Part shown: positions 1 to 10,767 of the stretch, piece by piece
Position numbering within the stretch: position 1 is the first letter of the stretch
How the letters are laid out: each line of letters starts with the position of its first letter
DNA from: Panax quinquefolius
Taxonomy: Eukaryota > Streptophyta > Magnoliopsida > Apiales > Araliaceae
Reading direction: 5' to 3'
Length of the DNA: 64,000 nt
NCBI GenBank assembly: GCA_020205615.1
Contig: CM035170.1
Span: forward strand, 120,041,674 to 120,105,673
Made by a program: the position numbers and the translations under genes
The notes under the pieces: model-generated
The model's database searches: none
What the model saw: only the letters and a program-made list of their open reading frames with translations
Told to the model about the DNA's origin: nothing

Positions 1-429
1 ACAGTCTGAAAGCATTCCTCCAGGTCGTCCAAATGCTTCTGAATCTGCATACTCTTCACGATCATGTCATCTACATAAACCTCCATGTTCCTCCCCAGCT
101 GCCTGTCGAAGATGAAGTTCATCATTCTCTGGTAGGTGGCTCCAGCATTTATGAGGCCAAAAGTCATCTTTTTATAGGCGTACACCGAACGGTGTGTAAT
201 GAACGCTGTCTTTGGAATGTTCTCTTTACACATGGATATTTGATGGTAACCTGAAAAAGCATCCATAAAGCTTAGTAATGCATACCCCAAAGTGGCATCG
301 ATGAAATTGATCGATATGGGGCAGAGGATAAAAGTCCTTCGGACAAGCTTTATTGAGATCGGTGTAGTCGATGCAAATCCGCCATTTTCCATTCTGCTTC
401 GCACTTTTGACCACCATTCGCTTATCCAC
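1..429 (-). pseudogene. Reverse transcriptase fragment of family D element
   Basis: This would be the RNA-dependent DNA polymerase of the element. The frame at 226-429 shows KWRICIDYTDLNKACPKD followed by YPLPHIDQ, the conserved fingers/palm entry of Ty3/gypsy RT. The catalytic tetrad YVDD is encoded at 66-77 on the minus strand and is intact. The intervening part is in other frames, so at least one frameshift separates the two blocks. The gene continues beyond position 1. It lies downstream of the protease in the same polyprotein orientation. Confidence 0.8.
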
Positions 430-770
430 TCCGGGTAATCAATTTCATAGATGAAGTCGGTAGACTAATGCCTTTGCAATCTCTTCAACAATGATCTTCT
501 GTCGTTCTGGCGCAAAGATCCGCCTTTTCTGACGAACTGGCTTCTTCGAAGGATCTATCTCCAGTTTATGCTTAGCTACCTTTCGGTAACTCCGGCACGT
601 CTCCTGGTTTCCATGCAAAATATTCGCATAAGCGGCGTAAGAGTTCCATAAGGTTTGTCAGAAGAGGTTACGGTAGACCCGAACCAATCCTCACTATCTT
701 CTTGTCTCGGTTTTAGATGACCAACTCAATCTCCTCCGTCCCCACCGTAGGGATTACCAATGGCCCGAGT

Positions 771-1203
771 TTAACCTCTCGGTGAAGGGTTCGATCTCAA
801 TTGCCATTGTCTTTTTTCGTTTTGTCGACCCCATTCCGGACGAAATAACAAACATTCGATAACATCGTCGGGCGGATCTAAGTCCCCGCCACCTCTCCTA
901 CTCCACGCGCAGTGGAATTTGATTTTGAAATGAGGGATGGAGGTCATGACTTGGAGAGCCGTTAATGTAGGCCTTCCCAAGATGTATGGCGTTATGGCCA
1001 AGAATCTACATGCACACATAGAATTTACACGTTATTTCTACTGCTTTGGGTCTTTGTCTTAAGATAACTGGGAGTTCAATAGTGCTCGCGACTTTATTTG
1101 GATCGTTCTTAAAGCCGTATAGAGGAGCCTCTCCGCCCACCTCCATTTTTTGCCCATCAAGATGCATCCTCCGATAAGCGTGGGCATATAGAATATCCAC
1201 CAA
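771..1203 (-). pseudogene. Aspartic protease region of family D element
   Basis: The minus-strand frame at 771-1019 contains ILGRPTLTALQVMTS followed by PHFKIKF, which matches the C-terminal half of the pepsin-like protease found between gag and RT in Tat-type plant elements. An overlapping frame (1006-1203) carries the upstream part with a frameshift. I cannot place the catalytic D-T/S-G triplet confidently, so the N-terminal half is degraded or misread. It is not expected to be functional as written. Confidence 0.65.
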
Positions 1204-1786
1204 GACCCGTTGTCTATCATCACGCGTTTACATCCACCGAGCCCACTTGTCTTTGTGATCACCAATGCCCCTTCATGTGGCTCGATGGGCTCGAAAGGAT
1301 AATCAGCATCCGTAAATGATATGACGGTTCACCCCGGAATGGTCTGTCGATCTTGAGGGAGCATCATCACGAGACATGGCCAAGAATCAAGGTAAGCCCT
1401 TCTCTTCTTCCCTACCAACTTCCCTACGGATCCACCGGTTATTACATCGATGACGTGCCTTGGCGGTGGTACTGGAGCATTTTGGATGGATGGAACCATT
1501 TGAACCGTCTGAACATCACGGTTGATAGTCTAGCGATCCACGGTGGTCCTTCTCGACCACATATTGAACCAATGGCCGCCTCGAATCTTCTTCTCCACGA
1601 AATCCTTTAAATTGCAACACTCATTAGTGTCATGGCCGCGGCTTGATGATAGCCACAGTATTTACGAGAGTTGGCTTGTCCTGTCCTATAGTTATCACGA
1701 GGTGGCTCGAAGAAAGGTTGGTTTCTGATCTGATCCAAAATCACCGACCTATCTGTGTTCAGTTTGGTGTAGATCTTATTAACCTT

Positions 1787-3370
1787 CTAAGCGTAAATTG
1801 GGACGGCGCTTCCTTCGCCGCCGTGAGTTATTGTACTTCTTTGAACCGCCTCCGACCGATCGTTATACCCCCCCCATTCTCCTCTATCATCAACTTCGTC
1901 CTTGGGAACTTCTATCTCCTTTAATTGGTCGAAGAGGGATGCTTCAGTGTTCATAGCCTCTTCTACAACAATATAGCCTTCGCGCTTGTCAAAAACTTCT
2001 GCAGTTTTCGGATGGTGGAACATCAACTTCTTCACCAACTTCTCGGACTTCACCAGATCTAGCCCGTTCTGGAACAAACCCACAGCTTGAGATCATTAAG
2101 GTCGGACACCTGACCAACCGCTTCTCTGAACCTCTTTACATGTTGGCCTAAAGATTCACTGGTGAACTGCCGGATCTGTGCTAAAGAACCCGTAGGCTTT
2201 CCCTTTTTCGGTTGCTCCCAAAACGTGCGTGGAACTTATCACAAAGCTCGGTCCAAGAGGATATCGAATCCGATGGTAAAGTCCCCATCCACTGTCTCGC
2301 GTCTTTTCTCAGCGTTGTGACAAAAGTGTGACATTTAGCGAAAGATCGGTGAAGTCATAATAGTCCATCAACCGGTCGAACGCCTGACTATGGTCATAAG
2401 GGTCTCCGGACCCATCGTAACTCTCCATACGAGGCAACTTTTTGGTGATATCTGCCTTCTCTTTGAGAATATCTGAGGAAAAAGGGGATGCCTTCTTTCC
2501 CGGAGTGTCCTTCACTGTTGGATCTCGGCCACCGCCTTTGGAGCTCTTTCAACTCCTTCACCGTAAAAATCAACACCTTGGTCGCGAGAGACCTCTCTCT
2601 CTGAACGATATTCGGCCTCTGAGTGGATCGACCTCTTCCTGCCGATCCCATTGCCTTGTGGGACTTCTTGACTACTCGACGTGTAATTCTATCCTCACGA
2701 TGAGAATGGTCATGCTGGTACTCTCTTCTTACGGTTTCGCACGATCTCCTCGACACGCTTTTAACGTTATATCGGCGTCGCGATCTTTGAGAACCAACGA
2801 CCATCGATTGCCTTCTTCGAGGCCACGGAGTTCTGCTCCTCGATCTTCTCCCTTCATGAGAACGATCTCTAAACACATGTGCGAGAATGTTCCGGTTCCT
2901 TACCCTCTCCGTGGCATCTCCTTATGCTTACTCCGCCTCTCCTGAATTTGAATACGGCTAGATGCTTTGTCCCTTAACTCCGCACCCAAAGCATCTTTTT
3001 CGGCTATATCTTCTCTCTGCTTTATGAACCTCCAAGGCTTTATCTCGCTTGTCGCCATCCTCGCCAGTTTGGCAACTCTGTCATCCTGACCACTTCGACG
3101 ATGAGTCTTGGTTGGTGAGCCTTCCGCCCGCCCCCGACCATGATCACGCTCCTTATCAGCATTGAAAACCAACTTTCTTCTGGCCCCACCATGGATCTTC
3201 GGACGGAGATCTCCGAATTATGCTTAGGCCGTGGCTCTCGTGAGCACTTTTTAGAAGGACCTGCAGACGATCCTTTACCAAAACACGAGGCGTTGATGAG
3301 CTAACAACCATCGCTTTTCCCATTCGTGTACCATCCTTACTCATCATCTTCCAAAGTAGGTTAAACAATT
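1787..3370 (-). pseudogene. Gag remnant of family D element
   Basis: Several overlapping minus-strand frames together cover a gag-like polyprotein. The frame at 2309-2515 has MESYDGSGDPYDHSQAFDRL, resembling the start of the retrotransposon gag domain. The frame at 1787-2083 resembles the domain's C-terminal side and continues into a charged linker. The N-terminal region (about 2394-3172) is very rich in Arg, Ser, Glu and Lys. At least three frameshifts break the frame. Gag would form the virus-like particle that packages element RNA. Confidence 0.65.
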
Positions 3371-3402
3371 GTGATTGAAAATTTCAATGACACTAGAACT
3401 CC

Positions 3403-3421
3403 CCCCTCCTTCTAGCGCCAA
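3403..3421 (-). other. Primer-binding site of family D element
   Basis: Directly inside the LTR end (CGTTAACA on the minus strand) lies TTGGCGCTAGAAGGAGG. The TGGCGC start is common among PBS sequences of Tat/Athila-type plant elements. The matching tRNA was not identified. Its position fixes 3422-4077 as the 5' LTR of a minus-strand element. Confidence 0.6.
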
Positions 3422-4077
3422 TGTTAACGCCAAGATCTTCTGTCACGTCCCAATCACGTAAGACGCCTACGATCCCGCGATAAAAACACGATAAACACCA
3501 CAAGCTTGACGGCGGTTTTGTCGGGGGATAGCTCAGGCGTGAGTCAGTATACATGTTCACAAGGTTAACAATGGAGGATGTAATGTCTAGTGTATTGAGA
3601 GAGATAATAATTCTCGGGTGTGTGTATGTGATTATGAATGATAATGTGTATGAGAACGTACCTCTTTGTGAAGACTTCCTTGCTAGGTCATACTCTCTTT
3701 GCCTGGATTACTGTGCCACCCATTACCACCTGACACACCCCCCTGATCTGATGGGTTCTCTTAATCGCATGTAGTCTATCTACTACTTTTGGACACTTTG
3801 TTTCTCTGCACTTAAGCATGATCCCATCCACATTAATGCATGGCAGGTGCTCTAGTCAACCGTCATGCTTTTTCATCATTACAAGTCAAAGTAATAGATA
3901 TTAAAATATCTAAGGGGTCGATCCACTGAACCGACCCGGTCTTATAGGTTAAAATGGAAATAATATGGTGACTGAGCTCAATGACTTTCACAGCTCAATA
4001 ATAAAGGCCCAATGGATTAATCAAACGAGTAAGCCCAATTTACCCGGCCCAAAGAGAGGAAATATCATGACCCAACA
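3422..4077 (-). repeat. 5' LTR of family D element (656 bp)
   Basis: In plus-strand reading it starts TGTTAACGCC and ends GACCCAACA (TG...CA). Its ends are defined by comparison with the copy at 61186-61799, which shares both termini and much of the interior. A third copy begins at 63931. The 73-codon frame inside it recurs in the copy at 61318, but it lies wholly in LTR sequence and is not a gene. The outer flank begins at 4078. Confidence 0.88.
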
Positions 4078-4294
4078 TGCATGTATACGTTTATAGCTCT
4101 TACCTGACCTGTTCTTATATTTATGCTTGTTATGTGAGTTATAAACTTATATTACTTCTAAAGATCCTTTAAATATGCTTTCCTGGGAAACAGTCGGAGT
4201 TTTAAGGAATTATAGGTTTTTCAGCTTTGTAGTTGTAGTATTTTGATTGATGTGGATACTAAATTATCAAGTTAACTCTTGCATAATTTGTCAG

Positions 4295-5099
4295 GATGTT
4301 TTGCGCGAATTGAAATCTTGCTTGAGGAGTGACGATGCTTTTCAGTATGCAGAATATGTACGTTTATTTTGGTATTCAGAAACAGTTGTAGCTAGTATTG
4401 TGGAATTTTCAGATTCTATACATAGATAGTACATGATATATTGTGGCCATAGTTCCAAGTTTGTCAAATTGAATTATGCATACATGCTCTCAAATTGAAT
4501 TTCTTTCTACTAAAATTAGGTTCTAAAATGGGAGCAAATTCCTGCTGATAAGCGTGCTTATATTATGAGGGAGAAACAGGTACGCTTCTTAAAATTATAA
4601 ATCAATAAGCAGCAATATATATGTCTATTCAAATTTTATGTCCATGCCATGCCAGAATAAAGGAAATAAAAATACAAGTAAATCATTGTTTTTGCGAAGT
4701 AATGAAGTCATGATCATACCTACCTGTTTCTGTCTCTCTTATAGGAACATTTTCAGAAGCTACGGATTGAGAGTGCAATGGGTTCTTCAGCACCTACCTC
4801 TAAACAGGTAACTAACAAACTTGTTTGATTATTTTCTGGTGAATACCATTGGTAGCGAGCACCGTTTCAACAAAAAAACATAGCCAAGTTCAATCTGACC
4901 ACCGTTAAAAATATGAACTATTAGTGGGACTGGACCGTCTTCCATATACAGTAACCTCTTTCTTGTTAAAGCTCAACGTTACTAATTGTTATCTCGTGTG
5001 ATATGGCAGATTGGGTACTTGCGGAGTTTAGGATGCACTGTGGTCCCTACATCTCGTCTCCATGCTTCTCGTTTGATTGAGCAATACAAATCATTGTAA
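4295..5099 (+). CDS. 3'-terminal exons of a host protein-coding gene (possibly UvrD-type DNA helicase, SRS2-like)
   Basis: Four consecutive exons can be read in one phase: 4295-4357, 4520-4579, 4745-4807 and 5010-5099 (ending TAA). Each is preceded by AG and followed by GT, all introns are phase 0, and lengths are 63, 60, 63 and 90 bases. They encode 91 residues containing [29 protein letters not shown] and a C-terminal [20 protein letters not shown]. That ending has the shape of a small T-x-K-Q...LG...S-x-LI motif found at the C-terminus of some helicases. From memory I associate it with plant UvrD/SRS2-like helicases, but this is weak. Upstream exons would lie left of the family-D retrotransposon, outside the window. 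The gene may be interrupted by that insertion in an intron, or be a truncated fragment. Confidence 0.55.
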
Positions 5100-5959
5100 T
5101 TTGTAACTTGTGCTCATTTATTTATGACCATCTCTATCTACATCTACATACATATATAAAGAGAAAGTTATAAAAACAAAAAAAAATAATAAACTACTTA
5201 TAGCATGATGCGAGTTTTATATTCTTATCCTGGAATCGGAGATTTACTTAAAAGTTATATTTGATTATGTAATTCATTGTATTTCTCTAAAATTAGAGCG
5301 TTTTACAAATAGGAAATAAGTATTTAACAGAGTAAATTTATGTTACTATTAGATATTTTGTCCGTTCTAGAAGATTAGTCTAACATGATTTTTTTCTAGT
5401 CAATTTATAAAATTCCAAGACTCACAATAAGGTGAGTTTATTTAATTTTGATTAATAGATTTTTTTCTAATCAATTTATAAAATTCTAAAATTCATAGTT
5501 AAGGTGAATTTATTTAGTTTTGATTAATACAATAGCTAACATTATAAACTCCTCAAAAAAATATACTACTAAAATATTTGTTGTTTTTAAAAAGGGAATT
5601 GATATTTTTATACAAAAGAATGATATTTTTACATGATTTCACTCACATGAATAGTAAATAGGTCTTACCTCTCTATATGAGAGAGACTCGTCTGAAATTG
5701 TTGCCATCAAGTCAATTAGTAAAATTCTAAAAATTTGAAATCAATGCGATGGATGTATGTTTTGGAGGCTACAATTGTTAATTGTTGGTATAGTTGAGAT
5801 AGTTTAAAGGGTAACCAAGTCATTTAGTGGAGTTCATCAATATAAAAATATATATATATTTATCACTTTATATAATCTTAATGACCACTAAGGATAAATT
5901 TAAATTTTTTTACTATATTATCTCTATATTTAATTCTCTTAATATACATATAGATTGTA
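5100..5959. other. AT-rich intergenic sequence
   Basis: No reading frame of note. The stretch follows the stop codon of the upstream exons and contains the degenerate tandem repeat listed separately (5389-5527) and A/T-rich runs. I see no gene or RNA here. Confidence 0.6.
5389..5527. repeat. Two-unit tandem repeat, about 70 bp each
   Basis: Two adjacent units share TTTTTTTCTA, then TCAATTTATAAAATTC, then a GGTGA-TTTATTTA block and TTTTGATTAATA. The units differ at scattered positions, so the duplication is not recent. Confidence 0.6.
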
Positions 5960-6180
5960 CTCCCTCCGTTCCTAAAAAATTGTCGTTTTAGAAGAAAAAA
6001 TTTGTTTTAAAAAATTTGTCTTTTATAATTTTCGAGGAGAATAAATTATTTATTTTCCTATATTACCCCTACCTTCTCTCATTGTCCCAAGAAATTCTCT
6101 CCCTTATATTAATAATTTTTAACTTCCCATAAAGAGCAGTGATGAAATTTCAAATAAATTTTACTCGATAAATGAATAAG
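5960..6180 (+). mobile_element. Partial Stowaway-type MITE
   Basis: The left end CTCCCTCCGTTCC preceded by TA is the typical Stowaway (Tc1/mariner-derived) terminal inverted repeat. No matching right terminus (GGAGGGAG followed by TA) is visible downstream, so the right boundary is approximate and the copy looks truncated or decayed. Confidence 0.5.
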
Positions 6181-6429
6181 GACACCTATGGGCTATGGAT
6201 AATGATAATGATATAAACATTGAAATGCAAACTAATCAACTTTGACTTATTTACATGTTACAGTTCCGATGTTATATAGATTTAATTTAAATTGAAGAAT
6301 GATTTGGGTTGGGCGGAGAAGACATACTTGAGTTGAGTAGGCTTGAAAGTTGAACTTGTTGAATGGGTTTGGTTAGGTCCAATAACAGCTGATTGATTCA
6401 CAGCTAAAAGATAATAGTGGCTAGCTCCG

Positions 6430-7250
6430 GGCGTAATTGATATGTTTCAAAACCCAAACCCAAGTTTGATTATGGAGGTCAATTCATTTCGTATATGCAC
6501 AAATAACATATGGGTAGGGTAGGGTAGGGTAGGTATTCATCATGATATTTCTTCGATTTGTTATTTGTTTTACATGTTCATGTTGCCAAGTTTAGATGGT
6601 AGCATGGTCCAGTTTAAAGTTACATCCACTAACAATTGTTGATATACATCCTTTTCTCAAATTTATCAGAAACTCTAATTTTCCTATAATTAGGAGTGGG
6701 CATTTAATTCAATTTTTTTAATTTTTTTTTACTAATCGAAACGATTCGAACCGTACATATTTTTAGTATATAGTTTGAGAAGCCATTTTGTGACTTTAAA
6801 AGAGAGTTTCTACGGGTGTATTTGTAAATTTATAATAATAATAAAACAATAATAATAATACTTCATTTTATTAACAGGGGCAAGGCAACTGTCCAACTCC
6901 AAGCTTTACTCGATGTGGCCCCGGGTGTGGCATCATTTTCAATTAGGAATTGATATGTTTGAAAAGCCAAACCATTTTAAGATTATGGAGGTCAAAGTTT
7001 TAATTCATTTCGCACCATATATATATACAATAAGAACAGGTGGATGGATGGGTATACATATCAATTCACAAGGCAAAAATATATCCTACTTCTTTTGATT
7101 TGTTGTTTGTCTTGCATGCCACGTTTAGATGCTAGTATGGTCCGCTTCAAAGTTACATCCCTGCACTAACAAATTGGTTATATACATCCTTAATTTGTCA
7201 AATTTATCAGAAAAATTGACCCTAGTTTAATTTTCTATAATAATTAAATA
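6430..7250. repeat. Diverged direct duplication upstream of the glycine-rich protein gene
   Basis: A block at about 6430-6690 recurs at about 6940-7250 in the same orientation. Shared landmarks are AATTGATATGTTT, GATTATGGAGGTCAA, the TAATTCATTTCG region, TTTGTTATTTGT / TTTGTTGTTTGT, TTTAGATG, CAAAGTTACATCC and AAATTTATCAGAAA. The copies differ by many substitutions and small indels. The space between contains AT-rich filler. The blocks end about 470 bp before the start codon at 7723. Confidence 0.75.
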
Positions 7251-7653
7251 ATCAATTCTTTTTGTGAAATATAGAAAATATTTAGGAGATTAAAGGGCAA
7301 AGTCCATTAGCAAAATTAAAAAAATGCCCATTAGTAAAATATAAAATAAATAAATATAATTGTATTATGTAAACAAAATATTGCTATATATATTATTTTA
7401 TGCTGCAGCCGCATGCATACCCAAGATACTATTCCGAACAAATTATAAGACTTGGGTTAAAAATGAAAGGGGTGGTGGAGTGGTGGTGGTCATGCTGCTC
7501 AAATTCTATCTCATATGTCGACAAGTGACCTAGTAGGTCCTTAGTGCATGTCACGGGTATTCATGTCGACATTAATTAAGCCACTATCACATTAATGCAT
7601 GCACACTCGATCCGTCTACAAATACCTCCTAGCTCTAGTCTCAGGATACCTTC

Positions 7654-7665
7654 TATTATATATTA
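7654..7665 (+). promoter_or_regulatory. Candidate TATA box of the glycine-rich protein gene
   Basis: TATTATATATTA lies 57 bases before the ATG, a usual distance for a short plant 5' UTR. An alternative weaker site, TCTACAAATACC, ends near 7625. Neither transcription start is demonstrated. Confidence 0.4.
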
Positions 7666-7722
7666 GCTCCAAATATACTAGTAGTACTAATAAGAATTAT
7701 AATAATAATTAAGTAAATAAAA

Positions 7723-8142
7723 ATGCAACCCAAAGTTTTCCATATCACTACTCTCCTACTTCTCTTCTTACTTTCCGGCGGTTCATGGGCATTCAACAAC
7801 GGTGGGAGGAGAAAGATGGGTTCATCGGAAGAGTCCTCCGGTCCTAACCCTAGTGGTGCTACAGGCTCAGGACATGGTCCTAACTGGGACTACAGTTGGG
7901 GTTGGGGTTCGAGCCCGGGAAGCGGATGGGGTTATGGTTCGGGTTCGGGCCGCTCTCCTGATGGATTTGGCAGGGGTTCTGGCTATGGTTTTGGTTCTGG
8001 AAGTGGGTCTGGATCGGGGTCTGGTTACGGCTCCGGTGGTGGTGGCGGGTCTGAAACTGGTCATGGTGGTGGTGCAGGAAGTGGTGGCTTTGGCATCCCT
8101 TCTGTACCATCGGTGACTAGAGACCTGAATAACCATGGCTGA
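7723..8142 (+). CDS. Secreted glycine-rich protein, putative cell-wall structural type
   Basis: An intact 139-codon single-exon frame. Residues 1-23 form a signal peptide: a basic start (MQPK), a leucine-rich core (TTLLLLFLLSG) and a likely cleavage after SWA. A short basic segment (GRRK) follows, then a Gly/Ser-rich domain at about residues 40-125 with aromatic W/Y/F spaced in repeats such as WGWGSS, GWGYGSGSG and GYGFGSGSG. The C-terminus is not Gly-rich (IPSVPSVTRDLNNHG). Proteins of this layout are exported to the cell wall, where Gly-rich sheets give elasticity and may be cross-linked through tyrosines. No RNA-recognition motif is present, so it is not an RNA-binding GRP. The start was chosen because it is the first ATG of the frame and opens the signal peptide. 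Reverse-strand and +2 frames here are compositional shadows. An AATAAA signal lies at 8244-8249. Confidence 0.85.
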   Translation: MQPKVFHITTLLLLFLLSGGSWAFNNGGRRKMGSSEESSGPNPSGATGSGHGPNWDYSWGWGSSPGSGWGYGSGSGRSPDGFGRGSGYGFGSGSGSGSGSGYGSGGGGGSETGHGGGAGSGGFGIPSVPSVTRDLNNHG

Positions 8143-8243
8143 AAAAAGGGAAATGTTTCATCTATTGTTCTACTCTCTCCTATTATATGGCTACGGCCAC
8201 CTGATCCGTACCTACCTATTTATTTATAGTTAATTTATAAATG

Positions 8244-8249
8244 AATAAA
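8244..8249 (+). terminator. Candidate polyadenylation signal of the glycine-rich protein gene
   Basis: AATAAA occurs about 100 bases after the stop codon, in an AT-rich 3' region, at a suitable distance for a plant near-upstream element. Confidence 0.35.
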
Positions 8250-8347
8250 AATTATGTGAAAAGCACTACACAATGGGGACAATAGATGAAACAGTGAATT
8301 TTAGTAGGTTTCGTGAAGAAAGGCGTCCAGTTTGTATTAATTTACCT

Positions 8348-8350
<3 letters not shown>

Positions 8351-8391
<41 letters not shown>
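8351..8391. repeat. AT dinucleotide microsatellite
   Basis: About 20 uninterrupted AT units, some 210 bases downstream of the glycine-rich protein stop codon. Likely length-variable. Confidence 0.95.
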
Positions 8392-8392
<1 letters not shown>

Positions 8393-8453
8393 CTACCTAC
8401 AAGTTTGTGCTAATTTGCTTATGAATTTCTATAGCATCTAACTATCTAAAGCA

Positions 8454-8692
8454 ATGTTTGCAAAAATTATATTTGGGATGAAACTATTAATCTCAAAACT
8501 ATATTTGTTTGTAAGAATTATACTTGAGATATGATTATTAATCTCAAGTGTTTTGTTTGTGTTCAAATTTAGACTTGAGACTATTAGTTTAGGGATTATA
8601 AAATAACTTAATAGTCTTGAAATCATAAATAGTCTTGGGATTATAATCTCAAGGATTATAATTCCGAAATTATAATCTTTGCAAACAAACAT
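8454..8692. mobile_element. MITE-like AT-rich repeat, copy 1
   Basis: The left end ATGTTTGCAAAAATTATA is matched in inverted orientation by the right end TATAATCTTTGCAAAC plus AAACAT. The interior is rich in ATTATAATCTCAAG-like short inverted motifs. A related copy lies at 62351-62680. No transposase and no clear target-site duplication were seen. The reverse-strand frame across it is a by-product of its composition. Confidence 0.55.
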
Positions 8693-8737
8693 AATCCAAG
8701 TATTTGTTTGTTTTTAAATTTATACTTGTAGGAGTGA

Positions 8738-8800
8738 TCATTCGGTTATAACTGAACCGAATAAGCTATTCGGTTATAACCGAAAACCGAATTAGTGGTA
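8738..8800. repeat. CGGTTAT/AACCGAA-rich short-repeat patch
   Basis: Several copies of CGGTTATAACCGAA-like words occur here, including the perfect 12-bp palindrome CGGTTATAACCG. The patch resumes right of the retrotransposon nest at 60404-60500 (ACCGAAAT, AACCGAATTACC, TACCGAAT). The nest therefore split one AACCGAA-rich repeat. Confidence 0.6.
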
Positions 8801-10172
8801 CTTTTACTATCCAAAATTGTAAGACCCCAAATTATTAATAAATGAAATTTATTTTCCTCTATTTATTATTTTGAAATAGTAAGGGTTGATTTGATTAATG
8901 TGAATAGTTATGGGTAAAATACGCAAATATTTGAATAAGCAGTGGTTATAAAATATTCATTATTGTTTTAATATTCGTTTGGTGCGTGGAATATTAAATG
9001 ATTGTTTAATAATCGTATGCGACGTATTGCTGATTTTTGTGGGCCCATAACTGAAAAGCGATTGGATGAAGAAAGCGACAAATATAAGTTGTTTATAAAT
9101 AACTACGTGGTTATTCTCAATATCTTCGTTGGAATACCCGGTGGTTAAAACACACTAATATCTGCCGTTGTTGAACAAGAAGATATTTGGCGATATTGCA
9201 TTGGAATTATTGATTCTTACGTGAAAGCAAAGACTCTTTCAATAATTATTACGGTAATTACTTATTGATATTTTATTTTATTGATTCAATAATTCTTTGC
9301 GTTGATATTTTATATTCTTGTTGTTTCAATAAATTGTCATTACTGCAATATTTTCCATTATCGAAGCGATAATTCATATTATCCTAATAATATTATTAGA
9401 AAACATTATTAGCAATGTGCTCAGAAAGTTACATCTAAGGAGAGGTTTGATCACCTAATTGCGCGTAGGTAAGGAGAAATCTTTATTAGAAGCCCTCTTC
9501 CTGCAGAATCTACCTCATTGTCGATTTGTGATTACAGAATATTATTTATGAATAATTAATTATTGATTTATATGATGAGAAAAATATTGATTTTATGTGG
9601 ATATAGATGGAGAAAATTTTTAAAATGACAATTGTTGAAAATTAATATTTTATCTTTTTTACGATAAAATAATTCATTTAAATATATTATTTTAATAATA
9701 TATTAACGGTGATATTTTAAAATGAATGTGGGATATATGAGTATATGAGGAGGAAGAGTATTTTTGTGGCATTAAATGTTTAACACATATTTTGTGTGTT
9801 GGTGACATAATTATTAATAGAAATTTGATTATAAATCGTAAAATCACCCGTTTATGGATTTCTACGATTTCTGTTTGAAATTTGGAAAAACTTTCTTCTG
9901 AAAGTTGTAGAAATTGAATTTCCTATAAAAAGTCACGAGATTCGAATTTTCCGATAAAAGGGCTATTTATTATGAATTATTGAAGTTACGAAGTTCAAAA
10001 TAATTGATTTTGGAAGTTTAAAATAATTTAAATAAGAAAAATGTTTTTTGTGTTTGGTGGGCATCTTTAACACATGCTAAGTTGCTGAATTCAGATGATT
10101 CTAAGTGAGCGTGACAAATTAATATATATATTATTATATTAAATTTTCTACTTTGGTGTTTCTAGCGATTTC

Positions 10173-10182
10173 CTATAAATAG
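10173..10182 (+). promoter_or_regulatory. Candidate TATA box of family A LTR
   Basis: CTATAAATAG in a locally conserved block. The same word (ATTTCCTATAAATAGG) recurs in A-I's right LTR near 18410 and inverted in A3. It would separate U3 from R. Confidence 0.45.
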
Positions 10183-10767
10183 GGTCTTTATGTTAGAATT
10201 GAAAATCACACCGAAACTAAAGTTTTCTCTATATTATCGAGCGTATTTTTGTGAGTATTTTGAGTATACTTTGAGTATTGCTATACGGTCTGAAAGTTCA
10301 AGTCATACTTTATATCCCAGGGTGTTTAACTAGAAATCTTTGTCTTTTCGAGGTAAGGGATATTATTTTTTCTCGTAATGATATTATTTCTTCAATATCA
10401 TTATGTTGAAATATTGATCTGAAGTTTTTATCAAATTTGGAACTTTTGGTGTTTTTGAGATTCTTATTAACGATATCTGAAGACTTATTCACGATATACT
10501 GATCTTATTCACGAATACGTCACTATTCATCGAAAAATGAAAAATTTTCTTTTAAGTCAAAATATCTATTCCGGATACTAGCTTTGATTGTATCCATGTT
10601 TTGATCATTCTTGAATTTTACACCACTATGATTATTTTTGAGGTATTTTTAGGCATGGATAAAACAAAATCTGAATCCTTAATCCTTAATCCTTGTCATT
10701 TTGTTTCACCGGATTCGTTTTTTTTAAAATATTTTTCATCATCCTCGATCTTAAATGATGATATTCT

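Larger units (their letters stand above)
1..4077 (-). mobile_element. Partial Ty3/gypsy retrotransposon, family D (Tat/Retand-like), 5' part
   Basis: Read on the minus strand, the order is LTR (4077-3422), primer-binding site, gag, protease, then reverse transcriptase running off the left window edge. This is the Ty3/gypsy domain order. The protease motif ILGRPTL and the RT motif WRICIDYTDLNKACPKD suggest the Tat/Retand lineage of non-chromoviral plant elements. Coding frames are broken by stops and frameshifts. The 3' LTR and integrase lie outside the window, so the target-site duplication cannot be checked. Lineage is assigned from motif memory, not from a tree. Confidence 0.85.

Noticed and set aside
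1353..1924. Plus-strand frames of 61-93 codons in the left element
   Set aside because: They are antisense to the protease-gag stretch of the family D element, whose minus-strand motifs are recognisable.
3553..3774. A frame that recurs nearly unchanged at 61318-61536 looks like a conserved small protein
   Set aside because: Both frames lie wholly inside family D LTRs. The similarity comes from LTR homology, not selection on a protein.
6511..6533. TAGGG repeats as an interstitial telomere
   Set aside because: The plant telomere unit is TTTAGGG. Here the unit is TAGGG, only four copies long.
7802..8136. Long alternative frames on both strands over the glycine-rich gene
   Set aside because: They follow from the biased GGN codons. 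Only the frame with a signal peptide has a protein-like layout.
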